A DNA stretch of 64,000 bases from Apostichopus japonicus (GCF_037975245.1 NC_092573.1:3905501-3969500), one strand, 5' to 3'. Shown: positions 24,801 to 36,785, counted from the stretch's first letter. A program made the numbers and translations. The notes: generated by a model not told the origin, from the letters alone.

Positions 24801-26539
24801 AGAGTACTTTGGCAATATATGTGGTAAAATAGCAATCCATTACAGTTTAAATCTTAGAGCACATGACTGGTTATGGCAACAGAGGACAATATGGAATATT
24901 GAAAGGCCTGTTTAGTCTGCTCAATGAAAGAGACTCTCAATCCAACATACTCACCATCAAGAGAACTCTCCAACTATCATACTCCTTATGAAACAGACTC
25001 TCCAACTAACAATCAATCCAACAGACCCTCCAACTAACATACTCTCCATCCAAGAGACTCTTCATCTAAGGGACTCCATCCAACAGACTTTCCATCTAAC
25101 ACTCTCCATCCAACAGACCTTCCCTCTAACAGACTTTCCATCTGAACAGATTCCCTCTAACAGACTCAAGCTGACAGAATCTCCATCTAACACCCTCCAT
25201 TCAACATACCGTCCCTCTAACAAACCTTCCCTCTTACAGACTTTCCCTCTAACAGACTTTCCTCTAACAGGCCATCCCTCTAGCAGACTTCCCATCTGAA
25301 TAGATTCCCTCTAACAGACTCAATCTGACAGAATCTCCATCTAACACTCTCCATCCAACATACCTTCCATCTAACAGACTTTCAATCTAACAGACTTTCA
25401 ATCTAACAGACTTCCCATCTTACAGACTTCCCATCTGAATAGATTCCCTCTAACAGACTCAATCTGACAGAATCTCCATCTAACACTCTCCATCCAACAG
25501 ACTTTCCCTCTAACAGACTTTCCCTCTAACACACCATCCCTCTAACAGACTTCCCATCTGAACAGATTCCCTCTAACAGACTCAATCTGACAGAATCTCC
25601 ATCTAACACTCTCCATCCAACATACCTTCCATCTAACAGACTTTCAATCTAACAGACTTCCCATCTTACAGACTTTCCATCTGAATAGATTCCCTCTAAC
25701 AGACTCAATCTGACAGAATCTCCATCTAACACTCTCCATCCAACATACCTTCCCTCTAACAGACTTTCCCTCTAACAGACCATCCCTCTAACAGACTTTC
25801 CATCTGAACAGATTCCCTCTAACAGACTCAATCTGACAGAATCTCCATCTAACACCCTCCATTCAACATACCTTCCCTCTAACAAACCTTCCCTCTAACA
25901 GACCATCCCTCTAACAGACTTCCCATCTGAACAGATTCCCTCTAACAGACTCAAGCTGACAACATCTCCATCTAACACTCTCCATCCAATAAACCTTCCC
26001 TCTAACAGACTTCCCATCTGAACAGATTCCCTCTAATAGACTCAATCTGACAGAATCTCCATCTAACACTCTCCATCCAATAAACCTTCCCTCTAACAGA
26101 CTTCCCATCTGAACAGATTCCCTCTAACAGACTCAAGCTGACGGAATCTCCATCTAACACTCTCCATCCAACAGACTCTCAGCGTGTTACTGCTCCTTTG
26201 TCTTGAAGTTCATAAAAACATAAGCATCAGTTTGAGTTGATTGATACATTTGTAGCTGGTGACGAAGAAACCAAGAAGAGTGCTGAGGTAGTAATGTGAG
26301 ACCTGGTTACATCTCTGGTCACTTTTTTTGCAAGAATGGAAAACTCTAAACCTGCTACGCTTCAGAACACCTATTTCTGCACATCAATTGCAGAGAAAGT
26401 ATTTTATATATTAAAAGCAAAATTTATAAGTTTCTTGTTTATTTCAAATTTTCCTGCAGATTTGAAGAAGAAGAGAGAAGCTGAAGCAGAAGTGCAGGTC
26501 ATTCCAGATACTGAGGATGTGGAGATGGTTGAAAACTGA
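21838..26539 (+). CDS. RSL24D1: RSL24D1 (ribosome biogenesis protein RLP24), complete, 5 exons
   Basis: Nuclear/nucleolar assembly factor that holds the place of ribosomal protein eL24 on pre-60S particles and is exchanged in the cytoplasm. Coding exons: 21838-21918, 23163-23276, 23818-23954, 24489-24574, 26460-26539. The junctions are GT-AG, the phases are consistent, and the total is 498 bases (165 residues plus TGA). The N-terminus [18 protein letters not shown] starts an L24e-type zinc ribbon with Cys6, Cys9, Cys32 and Cys36. It is followed by the very conserved [20 protein letters not shown] block. The central helix contains ELWQKTI, and the C-terminus is acidic (EDVEMVEN). The human protein is about 163 residues, so the model is full length. 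A short exon-like segment at 26256-26287 was excluded because it would put an early stop in frame. Confidence 0.95.
22578..22720. repeat. Recent ~70-bp tandem duplication in RSL24D1 intron 1
   Basis: The block AAATATGTCATAAAAGGCACC...GATGCCCTACATT occurs twice in a row, starting near 22578 and 22649. The second copy has a 5-bp TTTTA expansion and one substitution. Confidence 0.85.
23262..23520. repeat. ~35-bp minisatellite at the start of RSL24D1 intron 2
   Basis: About seven copies of a unit containing GGTAGGTCTTTGTGGCATAG and GGGTGCTGACCGT, at spacings of 33-39 bases. The first repeat overlaps the exon 2 donor: the end of the exon (CTGACCGTG) and the splice site GTAGGT are part of the repeated motif. 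Confidence 0.85.
24930..26175. repeat. 1.2-kb minisatellite with ~125-bp higher-order unit in RSL24D1 intron 4
   Basis: The tract is built from short C/T-rich words such as CCCTCTAACAGACTT and CATCTAACACTCTCCATCC. A larger unit of about 125 bases containing GACAGAATCTCCATCTAAC recurs near 25180, 25330, 25466, 25591, 25716 and 25841. Toward the 3' end it shortens to about 90 bases. It ends about 280 bases before the last exon. Confidence 0.85.
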
Positions 26540-26575
26540 ACGAAAAAAGGGACCCCACTTCGAACAATGGACATA

Positions 26576-26581
26576 AATAAA
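26576..26581 (+). promoter_or_regulatory. RSL24D1 polyadenylation signal AATAAA
   Basis: A canonical hexamer lies 37 bases past the TGA stop of RSL24D1, which would give a very short 3' UTR. Confidence 0.6.
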
Positions 26582-26834
26582 AAGTGGACTTGGCTTCTTT
26601 AGATAGACATGGACTTGAAAAGCAGACTTTTCACTTTCAAGTTCATTATTAGTACTACCATCAGACTGTCTGTGTTATCAATTATCAGGAAAAGACGCAA
26701 TGGGGCGGCGAACGGGTGCGTACACAGCTTCACAACGCTGTGAATCGACCGATGGTGCTGGAGCAGGAAACAAAGCAAGATATCTGGCACCTCTGATGAT
26801 GGAACTGGCGATGCCACGGTTTTGAGAGGGGAAA

Positions 26835-27065
26835 CAGATTGGTCAATCTGCCCCTGGTCGGGTTTTAAGCCGGGTAAGGGACTGGTCAATCTGGTCCGGT
26901 TTTAAGCTGGGTAATGGATTGGTCAGTCTGCCCTGGTCCGGTTTTAAGCTGGGTAATGGATTAGTCAGTCTGCCCTGGTCCGGTTTTAAGCTCGGTAACG
27001 GATTGGTCAATCTGCCCTGGTCCGGTTTTAAGGAGTGTAATGGATTGGTCAATCTGCCCCTGGTC
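26835..27065. repeat. ~42-bp minisatellite downstream of RSL24D1
   Basis: About five to six units contain GGATTGGTCAATCTGCCC and TGGTCCGGTTTTAAGC, with the GGTTTTAA motif near 26863, 26898, 26940, 26982 and 27024. Confidence 0.85.
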
Positions 27066-27199
27066 TGGATATGCATCACTGAAAAATTATTTTAAGAATT
27101 AAGTCATAATCATGACAGCTTCACTGAAGGTTGTCTGCTGTAATGGTGGGAAGTTTATCTCATTCAAAAAGGCAGGGGGGGGGGGTTGAATTAGAACTT

Positions 27200-27475
27200 C
27201 TGTACCTTTAATGGAGGGCTTTAGGAACTTTGGTACCTTCAATGGAGGGCTTTAGGAAGATTGGTACCTTTAATCGAGGGCTTTAGGAAGATTGGTACCT
27301 TTAATGGAGGGCTTTAGGAGCTTTGGTTCCTTAATGGAGGAACTTTGGTACCCTTAAGGAAGGGCTTTAGGAACTTTGGTACCTTTAATCGAGGGCTTTA
27401 CGAACTTTGGTACCTTTAGTTGAGGGCCAAAGGAACTTTCGTACCTTGAATAGAGGGCTTTAGGAGCTTTCCAAT
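27200..27475. repeat. ~30-bp minisatellite (GGAGGGCTTTAGGAACTTTG)
   Basis: About eight units of roughly 28-37 bases contain GAGGGCTTTAGGA and TTTGGTACCTT. Copies vary in length and have drifted; the array follows closely on the 42-bp array upstream. Confidence 0.8.
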
Positions 27476-28657
27476 CTATGAATAAGGTAACATGCCATCT
27501 AGTGAAAAAAAATTCCCTCTGTAGAAAAGTTCCCTTCAATACTTGACAGGTTGATATAGTGTTAGGGCCAACATAATTGATAAGAAAACAATTCATTCAT
27601 GTCAAAACTGGTCTACTACACCCCCCCCCCCCATCAACGGACCTCCCACCACCCACCCTCCAATAATTTGATTTGCTGTATCTCTGTTGTCCTCAAAATG
27701 TGTGAAATACCGCTTGCTTAATGTCCAAGAAAATAGGGCTTCCTGACTGGTTTTACAGATTTAACTCGTCTCATATTGATGCATGTTTGTGAATGCATTA
27801 CATTTAACATAGCTTTCACTGTAAATGGCAGGTTAAAGCTGCTCACCTAATAAATGTGTAAGTTGCAAATAGTTAAGTACCAGGGATTTTGCTACAGTAA
27901 ATAATAGCGTGAAGTACTGGTTAAACACAACGATGCTATGGATGTATGTTTAGAAGAAGATGAAGACATCAGTCAATAAATAAAAATTAAAAAATAAATT
28001 CTAGACATGGAGGTTACCTAGCTGTGTCGTTCTGTTTGCTTCATCTCTGCAAGCTGTAGTATCATCCGCTTGAAATGTTTTTCTTTATCGTGGCAAATCC
28101 TGCAAGTTGTTCAATTTGGTTCCATGTATTTAATGTTTAGAAAGGGTAAAATATATATTTGGTCATAAATGCCTGTTTTTTTTTTTGTAATTGACCAGCT
28201 AATATGTCTGAAATTCTTGAAATTTTATCAGAATACTAACTAGATCTCACGTCACAAAGTGTTATGTTTTCAGTGGGATCAATTGTGAACGAGAGTGTGT
28301 GACATGTTCAACTTGATCTGGGCATGGTTTGTACCAAAAGGGTTGTAAAATACCATATAATGGATTGTTTCGGGACACACACACTAAAATATATGTACCA
28401 CAAAGGGGACCGATTGTCTCATTGGCATCCACAGGGTTATGTAGTGCCCGTAGTCGGAGAATGAGGAGCCAAGGGACAAGCCAAAAGAATCTGTATGCTT
28501 CAAAATTCCCAGAATGAAGAGGATTTTGTTGTTCAAATGTTGTTGAAGAGACAAAGTAAAAAAATGGTATTTGGTTTTTATTATGAATTAAATACAAAAG
28601 AATACATATACACGACTGAACATGTGTTTGTCATTTGTCTGTTTCGTATTGCATGTC
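27476..28657. other. Intergenic sequence without recognisable genes
   Basis: A poly-C run near 27620 and short open frames are present, but no protein similarity, RNA gene or clear transposon end was recognised. Confidence 0.5.
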
Positions 28658-29087
28658 TATGGCAAGCCATGTGGGACAAACACCGCATAATATATCCGCG
28701 TATTAATTCGAATATATACGCGTATTAATTGTATATGTGTAAAGTTTCGCTTTTTGAAGCGATCTCGCGAGCCCACCAAAACATTTATCGTTGGTATATG
28801 TACACAGCAAGAGCGGAATTGTTTTTTCGTGTATATTCTAATTAATCCGTGCATATATTGGATTTAATCTCCATATGTATTTTATTTAATACGCGGATAT
28901 ATTTTCGAATTAATACGTGTATATATTCGAATTAATACGCGGATATATTCGAATTAATACGCGGATATATTTAAGCCATATGATTGGCTCATAATATATA
29001 CGCGTATATATTCCAATTAATACGCGTATAAATTCCAATTAATACGCGGATATATTATGCAGTGTTTATCCCATATGGCTTGCCATA
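28658..29087. mobile_element. 430-bp inverted-repeat element with ACGCGTATA subterminal repeats
   Basis: The left end TATGGCAAGCCATGTGGGAC (28658) and the right end, ending GGCTTGCCATA at 29087, are inverted repeats that match for about 50 bases. The flanks CATGTC (28652-28657) and CACGTC (29088-29093) could be a 6-bp target duplication with one change. Near both ends and inside, AATTAATACGCGGATATATTC-like motifs repeat in both orientations, giving extensive self-pairing. No coding capacity. The terminus is built like that of the 19869-21555 element. Confidence 0.75.
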
Positions 29088-30059
29088 CACGTCAGCTGGA
29101 AGTTGTCATAATAATGTAAATTAGGCAAGTAACGTTGTTATCATGATGTATTCGACCTCTGCAAATGGAATGGCAATGCATCGAAGGCCACATGTTGAAG
29201 TTATCCAAGTACTGGGGTTTGGGTTCGTTCGAAGAAGATGTTCTCCTTTGGCGAGTTCTGGGCGGGATGGGGTGGCTACACAAGGGTCATATGTCCATGT
29301 TGTTGGCATGTGGGAGGGGGGGGGGTGGGGCTTGTGATTGGGCATTCTGCTTGCAAATAAGCTTGAGAGTAGAGAGGTCGACATACTCAAGATTTCTCAA
29401 GAGGAGAGAGGGCTAGTATCGGTTGATAAACATTCTACCGAAAAAGTAATTCCGTAAGAAACCAAAAAGTAAAGAAAGCCTGCTGAACTTTTGATGTCGT
29501 TTTCATCCAAATCATCTTTAAAGTCAATTCTCAGTGTCCTTTGTTGATGGCTGTAGGGCCCTTTCAGATATCCGTATGGTTTTAAAGGAATGAAAGATGG
29601 GATGGGGGGGGGGTGTTGGGTGATTAATAGCTCAAATCACACAGTTGTTACAGTTTTGTATAGCGATTCATAGTTTTGCAAAGACTTATTTTATTTTGGG
29701 GGGGGGGGGGGGGTGACCTTTCACTGTTTTCCTTCGTGATATGATTGTGAGAGTAAAAATAACTGTTATTCACGCTTAGCCGCCACAACCCCCCCCCCCC
29801 CCACCACCCCTTCAATCTGAGCGTGTAAGGGAACAATAATGCAGAGGATGAAGCAGCCAAATCTATTATTGATCAGTTAATTCATCTGCAAAGAAGATAA
29901 ATTGATTTAAAAAAAAAATCCAATCATAGTATAGACCGAGGACAACTTGATCATGTGTTCTTGCCATGAATGCGGGATCTACAATTTTGCAGCAACTGTT
30001 TTGCAATGTTGCAGGTCCGCCATTAGCAGACTCAAAATGTTTTTGCATTAATCAGATTC
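29088..30059. other. Intergenic sequence with G and C homopolymers
   Basis: Homopolymer G runs occur near 29320, 29605 and 29700 and a C run near 29790. No gene or repeat family recognised. Confidence 0.5.
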
Positions 30060-31675
30060 GCAATAGTAAACTTTCTCCATTTCTTTCTGCATTAGTCAGG
30101 TTCACCATGAGAAAACTCTCTCCATCTCTTTCTGCAATAGTCATGTCCGCCATTAACAGTCTCTCCATCTCTTTCTGCAATAGTCATGTCCGCCATTAAC
30201 AGTCTCTGCATCTCTTTCTGCAATAGTCATGTCCGCCATTAACAGTCTCTCCATCTCTTTCTGCAATAGTCAGGTCCGCCATTATAACAGTCTCTCCATC
30301 TCTTTCTGCAATAGTCAGGTCCGCCATTAACAGTCTCTCTATCTCTTTCTGCAATAGTCAGGTCCGCCATTAACAGTCTCTCCATCTCTTTCTGCAATAG
30401 TCAGGTCCGCCATTAACAGTCTCTCCATCTCTTTCTGCAATAGTCATGTCCGCCATTAACAGTCTCTCCATCTATTTCTGCAATAGTCAGGTCCGCCATT
30501 AACAGTCTCTCCATCTCTTTCTGCAATAGTCATGTCCGCCATTAACAGTCTCTCTATCTCTTTCTGCAATAGTCAGGTCCGCCATTAACAGTCTCTCCAT
30601 CTCTTTCTGCAATAGTCAGGTCCGCCATTAACAGTCTCTCCATCTCTTTCTGCAATAGTCAGGTCCGCCATTAACAGTCTCTCCATCTCTTTCTGCAATA
30701 GTCATGTCCGCCATTAACAGTCTCTCCAGATCTCTTTCTGCAATAGTCAGGTCCGCCATTAACAGTCTCTCCATATCTTTCTGCAATAGTCAGGTCCGCC
30801 ATTAACAGTCTCTCCATCTCTTTCTGCAATAGTCAGGTCCGCCATTAACAGTCTCTCCATCTCTTTCTGCAATAGTCAGGTCCGCCATTAACAGTCTCTC
30901 CAGATCTCTTTCTGCAATAGTCAGGTCCGCCATTAACAGTCTCTCCATCTCTTTCTGCAATAGTCAGGTCCGCCATTAACAGTCTCTCCATCTCTTTCTG
31001 CAATAGTCAGGTCCGCCATTAACAGTCTCTCCATCTCTTTCTGCAATAGTCTTGTCCGCCATTATAACAGTCTCTCCATCTCTTTCTGCAATAGTCAGGT
31101 CCGCCATTAACAGTCTCTCTATCTCTTTCTGCAATAGTCAGGTCCGCCATTAACAGTCTCTCCATCTCTTTCTGCAATAGTCAGGTCCGCCATTAACAGT
31201 CTCTCCATCTCTTTCTGCAATAGTCAGGTCCGCCATTAACAGTCTCTCCATCTCTTTCTGCAATAGTCATGTCCGCCATTAACAGTCTCTCCAGATCTCT
31301 TTCTGCAATAGTCAGGTCCGCCATTAACAGTCTCTCCATATCTTTCTGCAATAGTCAGGTCCGCCATTAACAGTCTCTCCATCTCTTTCTGCAATAGTCA
31401 GGTCCGCCATTAACAGTCTCTCCATCTCTTTCTGCAATAGTCAGGTCCGCCATTAACAGTCTCTCCAGATCTCTTTCTGCAATAGTCAGGTCCGCCATTA
31501 ACAGTCTCTCCATCTCTTTCTGCAATAGTCAGGTCCGCCATTAACAGTCTCTCCATCTCTTTCTGCAATAGTCAGGTCCGCCATTAACAGTCTCTCCATC
31601 TCTTTCTGCAATAGTCTTGTCCGCCATTATAACAGTCTCTCCATCTCTTTCTGCATAAGTCAGGTCCGCCATTAG
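30060..31675. repeat. 43-bp minisatellite (about 37 copies) with 565-bp higher-order duplication
   Basis: The unit is 43 bp: CAGTCTCTCCATCTCTTTCT followed by GCAATAGTCAGGTCCGCCAT and TAA. Rare variants mark a larger period. CCAGATC occurs at 30726, 30900, 31291 and 31465; the ATTATAAC variant at 31061 and 31626; CCATATCTTT at 30771 and 31336. All are offset by exactly 565 bases, which equals 13 units plus three 2-base insertions. A block of 13 units was therefore duplicated as a whole. Confidence 0.95.
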
Positions 31676-31776
31676 CCGTGACCAGGAACGCTGAGTTTAA
31701 CTGGAACCAACAACTTATAAACGGGTAGAAAAACTCGTGTTGATACTGGTGGCACACAGGCACAGATGGTAGGGGT

Positions 31777-32118
31777 CAGTGGCGTAGGAAGGTACTTTTG
31801 AGTGGGGAGCTGAAGACTGATGGCCAGCCTGGGGGAGGGGTCTAAGGGGAGGGGGAATTTTTTGCATTTCCAGGTGGCCTCAGATGCAATTTGGTGCAAT
31901 ATAGCACACTTCAACACCCACTCCATTTTGTAAACTTAATTTTGTATTTTCACCTGGCCTTAGATGCAATTTGGTGCTCCAAATAAGATTTTTTTTCTCA
32001 TTTGGAAATGAAAAAGGGGTTTTCTGACTTGCGAACCGGGGGGCGGAATGATACTTCCGCCCTCCACATTTTTCACTGGGGGGCTGGCGCCCCCAGCCCC
32101 CCGGTTCCTACGTCCTTG
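31777..32118. mobile_element. hAT-like non-autonomous element with perfect 8-bp target duplication
   Basis: The left end is CAGTGGCGTAGGAA (31777) and the right end TTCCTACGTCCTTG (to 32118). The flanks GTAGGGGT at 31769-31776 and 32119-32126 are identical 8-bp direct repeats. Inside are two related blocks with GGCC(T/C)(C/T)AGATGCAATTTGGTG. The element is 342 bp and has no transposase. Confidence 0.85.
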
Positions 32119-32126
32119 GTAGGGGT

Positions 32127-33643
32127 ACAGTAGTCTTCACGGTGGACGCCCCCTATGTCTGGCCTAGTAACAGACCTGGAATTAGCATTGCAACTGATAC
32201 CTTATGTCGTCGACACACATCCGATGGATTTCTCCATATGTGTAGCTATATGCTTTGTGAAACCACTGTTGTGTGACACTGGTTTCATGCGAAGCTAACT
32301 TATGCTATTAATAGCACTATTTGCATATCAGAATCAAGGCTGCATTAATAATCAGGAGTGGTTGATTACTAGCAGCTGGGTAACTCCATTTAGACCGAAA
32401 GGAAATAATTCATTGACCACATAAGGAGCAATGCGATATTAACTTGAGTACGAAAAGAATCGAGTGAATGCATAAACAGAATTGCACAATAGACAAAGCC
32501 TAAAAAGGAGGGGGGGGGGGGGAGGGGTGGTAAACTGTGTAGGTCCTTAGGTAAACTAGTCCTAGTTTTTTCTTATTTAGTGGGAAAGAAAGGCATCCAA
32601 GGTTCTTTTTTTGTTAACATGATATACCTCAATAGGTGTTTGGTAGGTGGTTTAGCTTGTATAGAAATATGTCACGCATGAACTAATCTTGCAAACAAAA
32701 TGCTTATTAATATCTTATATCGTATGATGAGTGTACACTGTGTGCGGTTTAGTTCCTTATACTACAAGTGTTAAGGACACATGATATTTAGGCTACATGT
32801 TGTTATACAAGACTAGGTTATATACTGGTGTAAATCACGGCGCATTCCGAGGAAAGATTTGTTACAATTGGTAAGTCGATTTTATAGTAATTTTAACAAA
32901 TACTTCTTGGGCTTAAGTTAGTAGTTTTAAGTTGGATCAAATTAAACCTCCAACAACAGGACGTAGGTCTGCATCATGAGGAAGAAATGGGGGAGAACAC
33001 CTCTCTCCCGCCACTCCCCCCCCCCCCCCCCCGGCAGTGAAAAGAAAAGTCACTCTTAAATCAATATGACGTCGATCTCAAGTCGGAACAGAAATATTCC
33101 CCGACTCAAAAACATCCCCCTAACCTCACCCCCCCATCCTCTGCCAAAAAAAGAAGAAGAAGGGGCTGTACATGGTTACAAATTTTAAAAATCTCAAAAT
33201 GATTCCTACGTCTGCTATAACTTATTTGACCCATGGATCCTATTGCTGCAGTTCCCGATAGATTTGCCTCCTGGGCTCCATATAGAGCGGTATAACTATG
33301 AGGTGTACAAAAGCATTTCATAAAATGTCTTCTTTCTGAAGTGCACTTTTGTGCTTACCAAAAGAATACAATATATTCTGAACATATTGCAGCTGACAGC
33401 CCCTGGGCTCCCACCAGGGTGCTGAGACAAAGTAGTGCAGGTCTAATTGCAAAGCAAAGTTCCCCAGTCACCCCCGCTTGCTAATCCACATCCTTTCACC
33501 CCAATTAACCCCCCCCCCCCCCCCCCGTTTCTCATATATATTGCAACTTTTCGAAGGGAAATACGGAAACAGCGCTTATGTATTACAGACAAGCCGTCTC
33601 TAGGTTCATATTTTGTTCAATGGTTTATTTTGCAGAGTATATC
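32127..33643. other. Intergenic sequence upstream of the first prepropeptide gene
   Basis: G and C homopolymers occur near 32508, 33018 and 33510. No gene is recognised. The last few hundred bases should include the promoter of the gene starting at 33644. Confidence 0.45.
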
Positions 33644-35684
33644 ATGAATTTAATCGAAGGGCTGGCAATTTTTCTGTTCCTTCTCTGTCATCCGACTGGC
33701 AATGATTCATTGGGTGCTATATGTGCGGGCGACTCTGGTTTAACACAATGTGATGTGCCCATACTTACCCCGGCACAAGTTATCAGCATTGACCGAGGAA
33801 GAGTTGAAGCCATGCGAGAAAAGATGATGAATACAACCGGTGTCAGACGACCTATCTATGCAAGTGACGGAGATCCTGCCTTAACAATGCCGTTAATCAA
33901 CTTTACTGATGCACAGTTGTCTATGGTGAGGAGACTCTATCGGTACGTATATATTAGCTATATACATTGGTAACCTTTTAACTAGCCGTTCTGTTTATTT
34001 GACTCCTTTGTACATGAATGTCGAGAAAACCATTTCAGAAATTGTCAGGCTCGACGGTCGTGGTAGTTGATTTAGTAATTGACATGGCGGAATGACCGCA
34101 AGAAGAAGAGAAGAAGTATAAATGTAAGCCAAAGAGATACTGGAAAGAATGCGGAGATAGGGGTGGTATACTTAACAGTTGAAAGGAGCAGTATTGTGAT
34201 GGAGGTTATTATTAATATCATTATTATAATTATTGTTATTGTTGTTGTTGTTATTATTGTTGTTGTTTTATTATTAATATTAATATTGTTGTTGTTATTA
34301 TTATTATTAATAGTATTATTATTATCAGTTTTAATAATATTATTATCATTATAATAATTATTATAATATATCTGCAGTTACAACATGGAACCACAAGAAA
34401 TTGTTTCAAGAAGGAGAAAGAGACAAGCAGCTGGTGTCGAGGAAGCTTGCTTAGGAAACGGAATTGAAAGGGTTCTATTCGCTCTTGCGCCGAACAATGA
34501 TTTTCTTCAAGTTGAAGTAAATATTAGTCAAAAGAGCAATTTACAACAAGAATGAATATATATATATATTAGTATCCTTCTTCAAAGAGAGGACAGAAAA
34601 ATGTTATCCAACTTTTTATATATTTCAAAAAGAAAAAGCCTGGTATAAGTTTATAGATCCTGACGTTTCGACCCTATAGCTGCACGATCATCTTGAGAGG
34701 CTAACTAAAACGAAATCAAAATAAGAACACATCAAGAGACACAGCTGGACAGATATATGTTAAATATGTGTTCAAGTTTTACTTGTTATCCTTTTTTAAA
34801 GGATATTTCTCTCTTGCCTGTATAGCTGGACTAATGTGATAGTTTAATATGATAGTGGTCAATTTGTCGATATTAAAATTCCCTATACCAATGCCGAAAC
34901 AGAAGCTTATATCATCAACTTTTAAAATAAAGATATTCAACTATATAGCCAGTTTACGATCCGCACACATTGGAGACCGGATATTTTATAACGTGGGTTG
35001 ATTTGAACAGTACCTCTTCACGAAATTATTAAAATCGTTTGAAAATCATTACATAACCACTATTTATTTTTATTTGTTTTTTAGCTTGGGTTTGATCAAT
35101 TGAAGTTTTATTTCAAGTACAGGAAGGAACAAGCAATTGTTTGAAATTACAGTGACTCTTATACTTAACACATATCTGTGTATGTGTATCGCAACACACG
35201 CAGTCTAAACTAAGATGGACATATAACGTAGTGAGTATAGTGCCATGGCTTGTCAGTGACGTGCACGTGGTTTCAAAGATGGGAAGCCAAGTTACAAACC
35301 CCCCCCCCCCTCCCCGACTAACTTTTTTAACGTCACGAAACTTCATATTTACGGGCTGTGGGTGGATCAAACTTATTATCGAATGCGGCTCTGGGCGGGT
35401 TTTTTTTTTGGATTGCTTCTTCATCAAACACATTTGTATCTACTCACATATTATGACCAATTTATTCACCAATCGCGTGTGTTCATAATTTCCGTTCTTC
35501 TCTCCTTCGTCAGGGCGCCTTCCAATCTTCAAACGGCTGCAGTCAACAAGGTAGGCTTACCGGCTGCATGGGTGAATGCTGTGAGGAGGAAATACCTGTT
35601 AGTGTATTTTGCTACAATGTTGATCAACGTACTTGGGGAACATTTGAACTTATCTTAACCAGATGTACTTGCTGTGAAAGCTGA
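33644..35684 (+). CDS. Secreted furin-processed Cys-rich preproprotein, diverged paralogue (copy 0)
   Basis: Exons 33644-33942, 34378-34516 and 35514-35684, all with GT-AG borders and consistent phase (609 bases, 202 residues). MNLIEGLAIFLFLLCHPTG is a signal peptide. The prodomain has two Cys (AICAGDSGLTQC), a LTPAQVISIDRGRVE block and an NFT N-glycosylation site before intron 1. Exon 2 encodes SRRRKR (residues 110-115), a strong furin-type site. The remaining 87 residues form a Cys-rich domain with GCMGECCEEE, VFCY, TWGTFELIL and a C-terminal RCTCCES. The CxGxCC ... CxCC pattern recalls cystine-knot ligands, but I cannot place it in a named family. It shares exon structure and motifs with the four copies at 43-63 kb but is clearly older. 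Another in-frame ATG lies at 33578; 33644 is preferred for the signal peptide. Confidence 0.75.
34200..34372. repeat. (ATT/GTT)n microsatellite in intron 1 of copy 0
   Basis: Trinucleotide-like ATT and GTT runs occupy about 170 bases and end only a few bases before the exon 2 acceptor at 34377. Confidence 0.9.
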
Positions 35685-36785
35685 TGACATCATTAGCACG
35701 ATCCCACATGTATATTTTACATAAAGCGTTTCTTAACACTTGTGTACAAGTATATAACTGATGGAGATAGGAAGTCGAGTGCGTCTATTCTCAACCTGGC
35801 CCGTTAAAAACTTTCCAGCATATCATCGGATAAGTAATGATTTGAAAATTGCGAGGACCCTATAACTTGTTCTGCATGATTTTGGTTTTTGGGGTTTTTA
35901 TTTTTTTTTATGAGACAGTATTACGCATGAAGGTTGCTTAGTTAAAAAAATAATCTTAATTTCTTTTTTTCTTTAGTGTTAAGTTTTAGTGCTTAACAGG
36001 TATTTGGGATTAACTGTGTTAGAATTGTGTCTCCTTTGTGACATACCGGTTGTTAATTAACATATAGTTCATATTTTATGATACATTTACACTCGCGACT
36101 GTTTATGGTATGCTGTTTTATAGGTAATACTAAATCGTTTTTAAAGTATTCAGTTATTGAAGTCAAATTAAACAACCGTGGCATACTAATGGTATATGAC
36201 CATCACTGTTAATGCGTTTTATGTGTTGTCTTGTCAACGGTTTCCTTGGAGATGTTACAGTGTTACCGTAATGATCAATGGACACCCATGAACAAAATTG
36301 TCCATCAGTTTACAAGTCGTTTCTTAATTACATTTTTATTTATGAATAAACTTGAGCTAATTTATACACATTGATAATGTAAAGGGAGTGACTGCCTCTA
36401 GTTTTCTGTTATGTTAAGCCTTTTGTTTTTACAACTTTCGTTTCCGATGACACTGAACATAGGTTTATAGCCTAAGGCGATGTTTGAAATATTTTCTTGT
36501 CTTCTCTGAAAAAAGGAACATGACACTATTGAAATAATATATGTAGGCTCGTAATAATAGGGTTAACTTATTCAGGGCTAAAATAAGGAATTTTAATGAG
36601 CACAACACTCTACGTCATAGTTTGCACATATCTAATTAGTTTCCCAGATTGTTTGTTTATTTTTGCCATTAAATTACAATGATGCACATTTCTTAATAAA
36701 CATAGCTATATAGCAATGAGACAGCGGGACCCAGAAGCTAGAACACATTTCGAGTCCGGTCCCTTACGGAGTAAAATAAATATAT
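35685..36785. other. 3' flank of copy 0 and intergenic sequence
   Basis: AT-rich, with only short frames. An AATAAA near 36343 is far from the stop, so the polyadenylation site of copy 0 is not fixed. Confidence 0.4.

Noticed and set aside
26256-26287. Possible extra RSL24D1 exon between exons 4 and 5 (TAG acceptor, GTAGTA donor)
   Set aside because: Including it makes the next exon read ATT TGA, an immediate stop. Skipping it gives a full-length, conserved protein.
30060-31675. CRISPR-like array
   Set aside because: The units are head-to-tail 43-bp repeats without distinct spacers, in a eukaryotic genome; it is a minisatellite.
34655-34740. Second Penelope-like tail or hammerhead ribozyme in intron 2 of copy 0
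   Set aside because: GACGTTTCGACC with a nearby GATGATCG-type motif on the minus strand is suggestive, but the full CUGAUGA ... GAAA core cannot be assembled and no coding remnant is attached.
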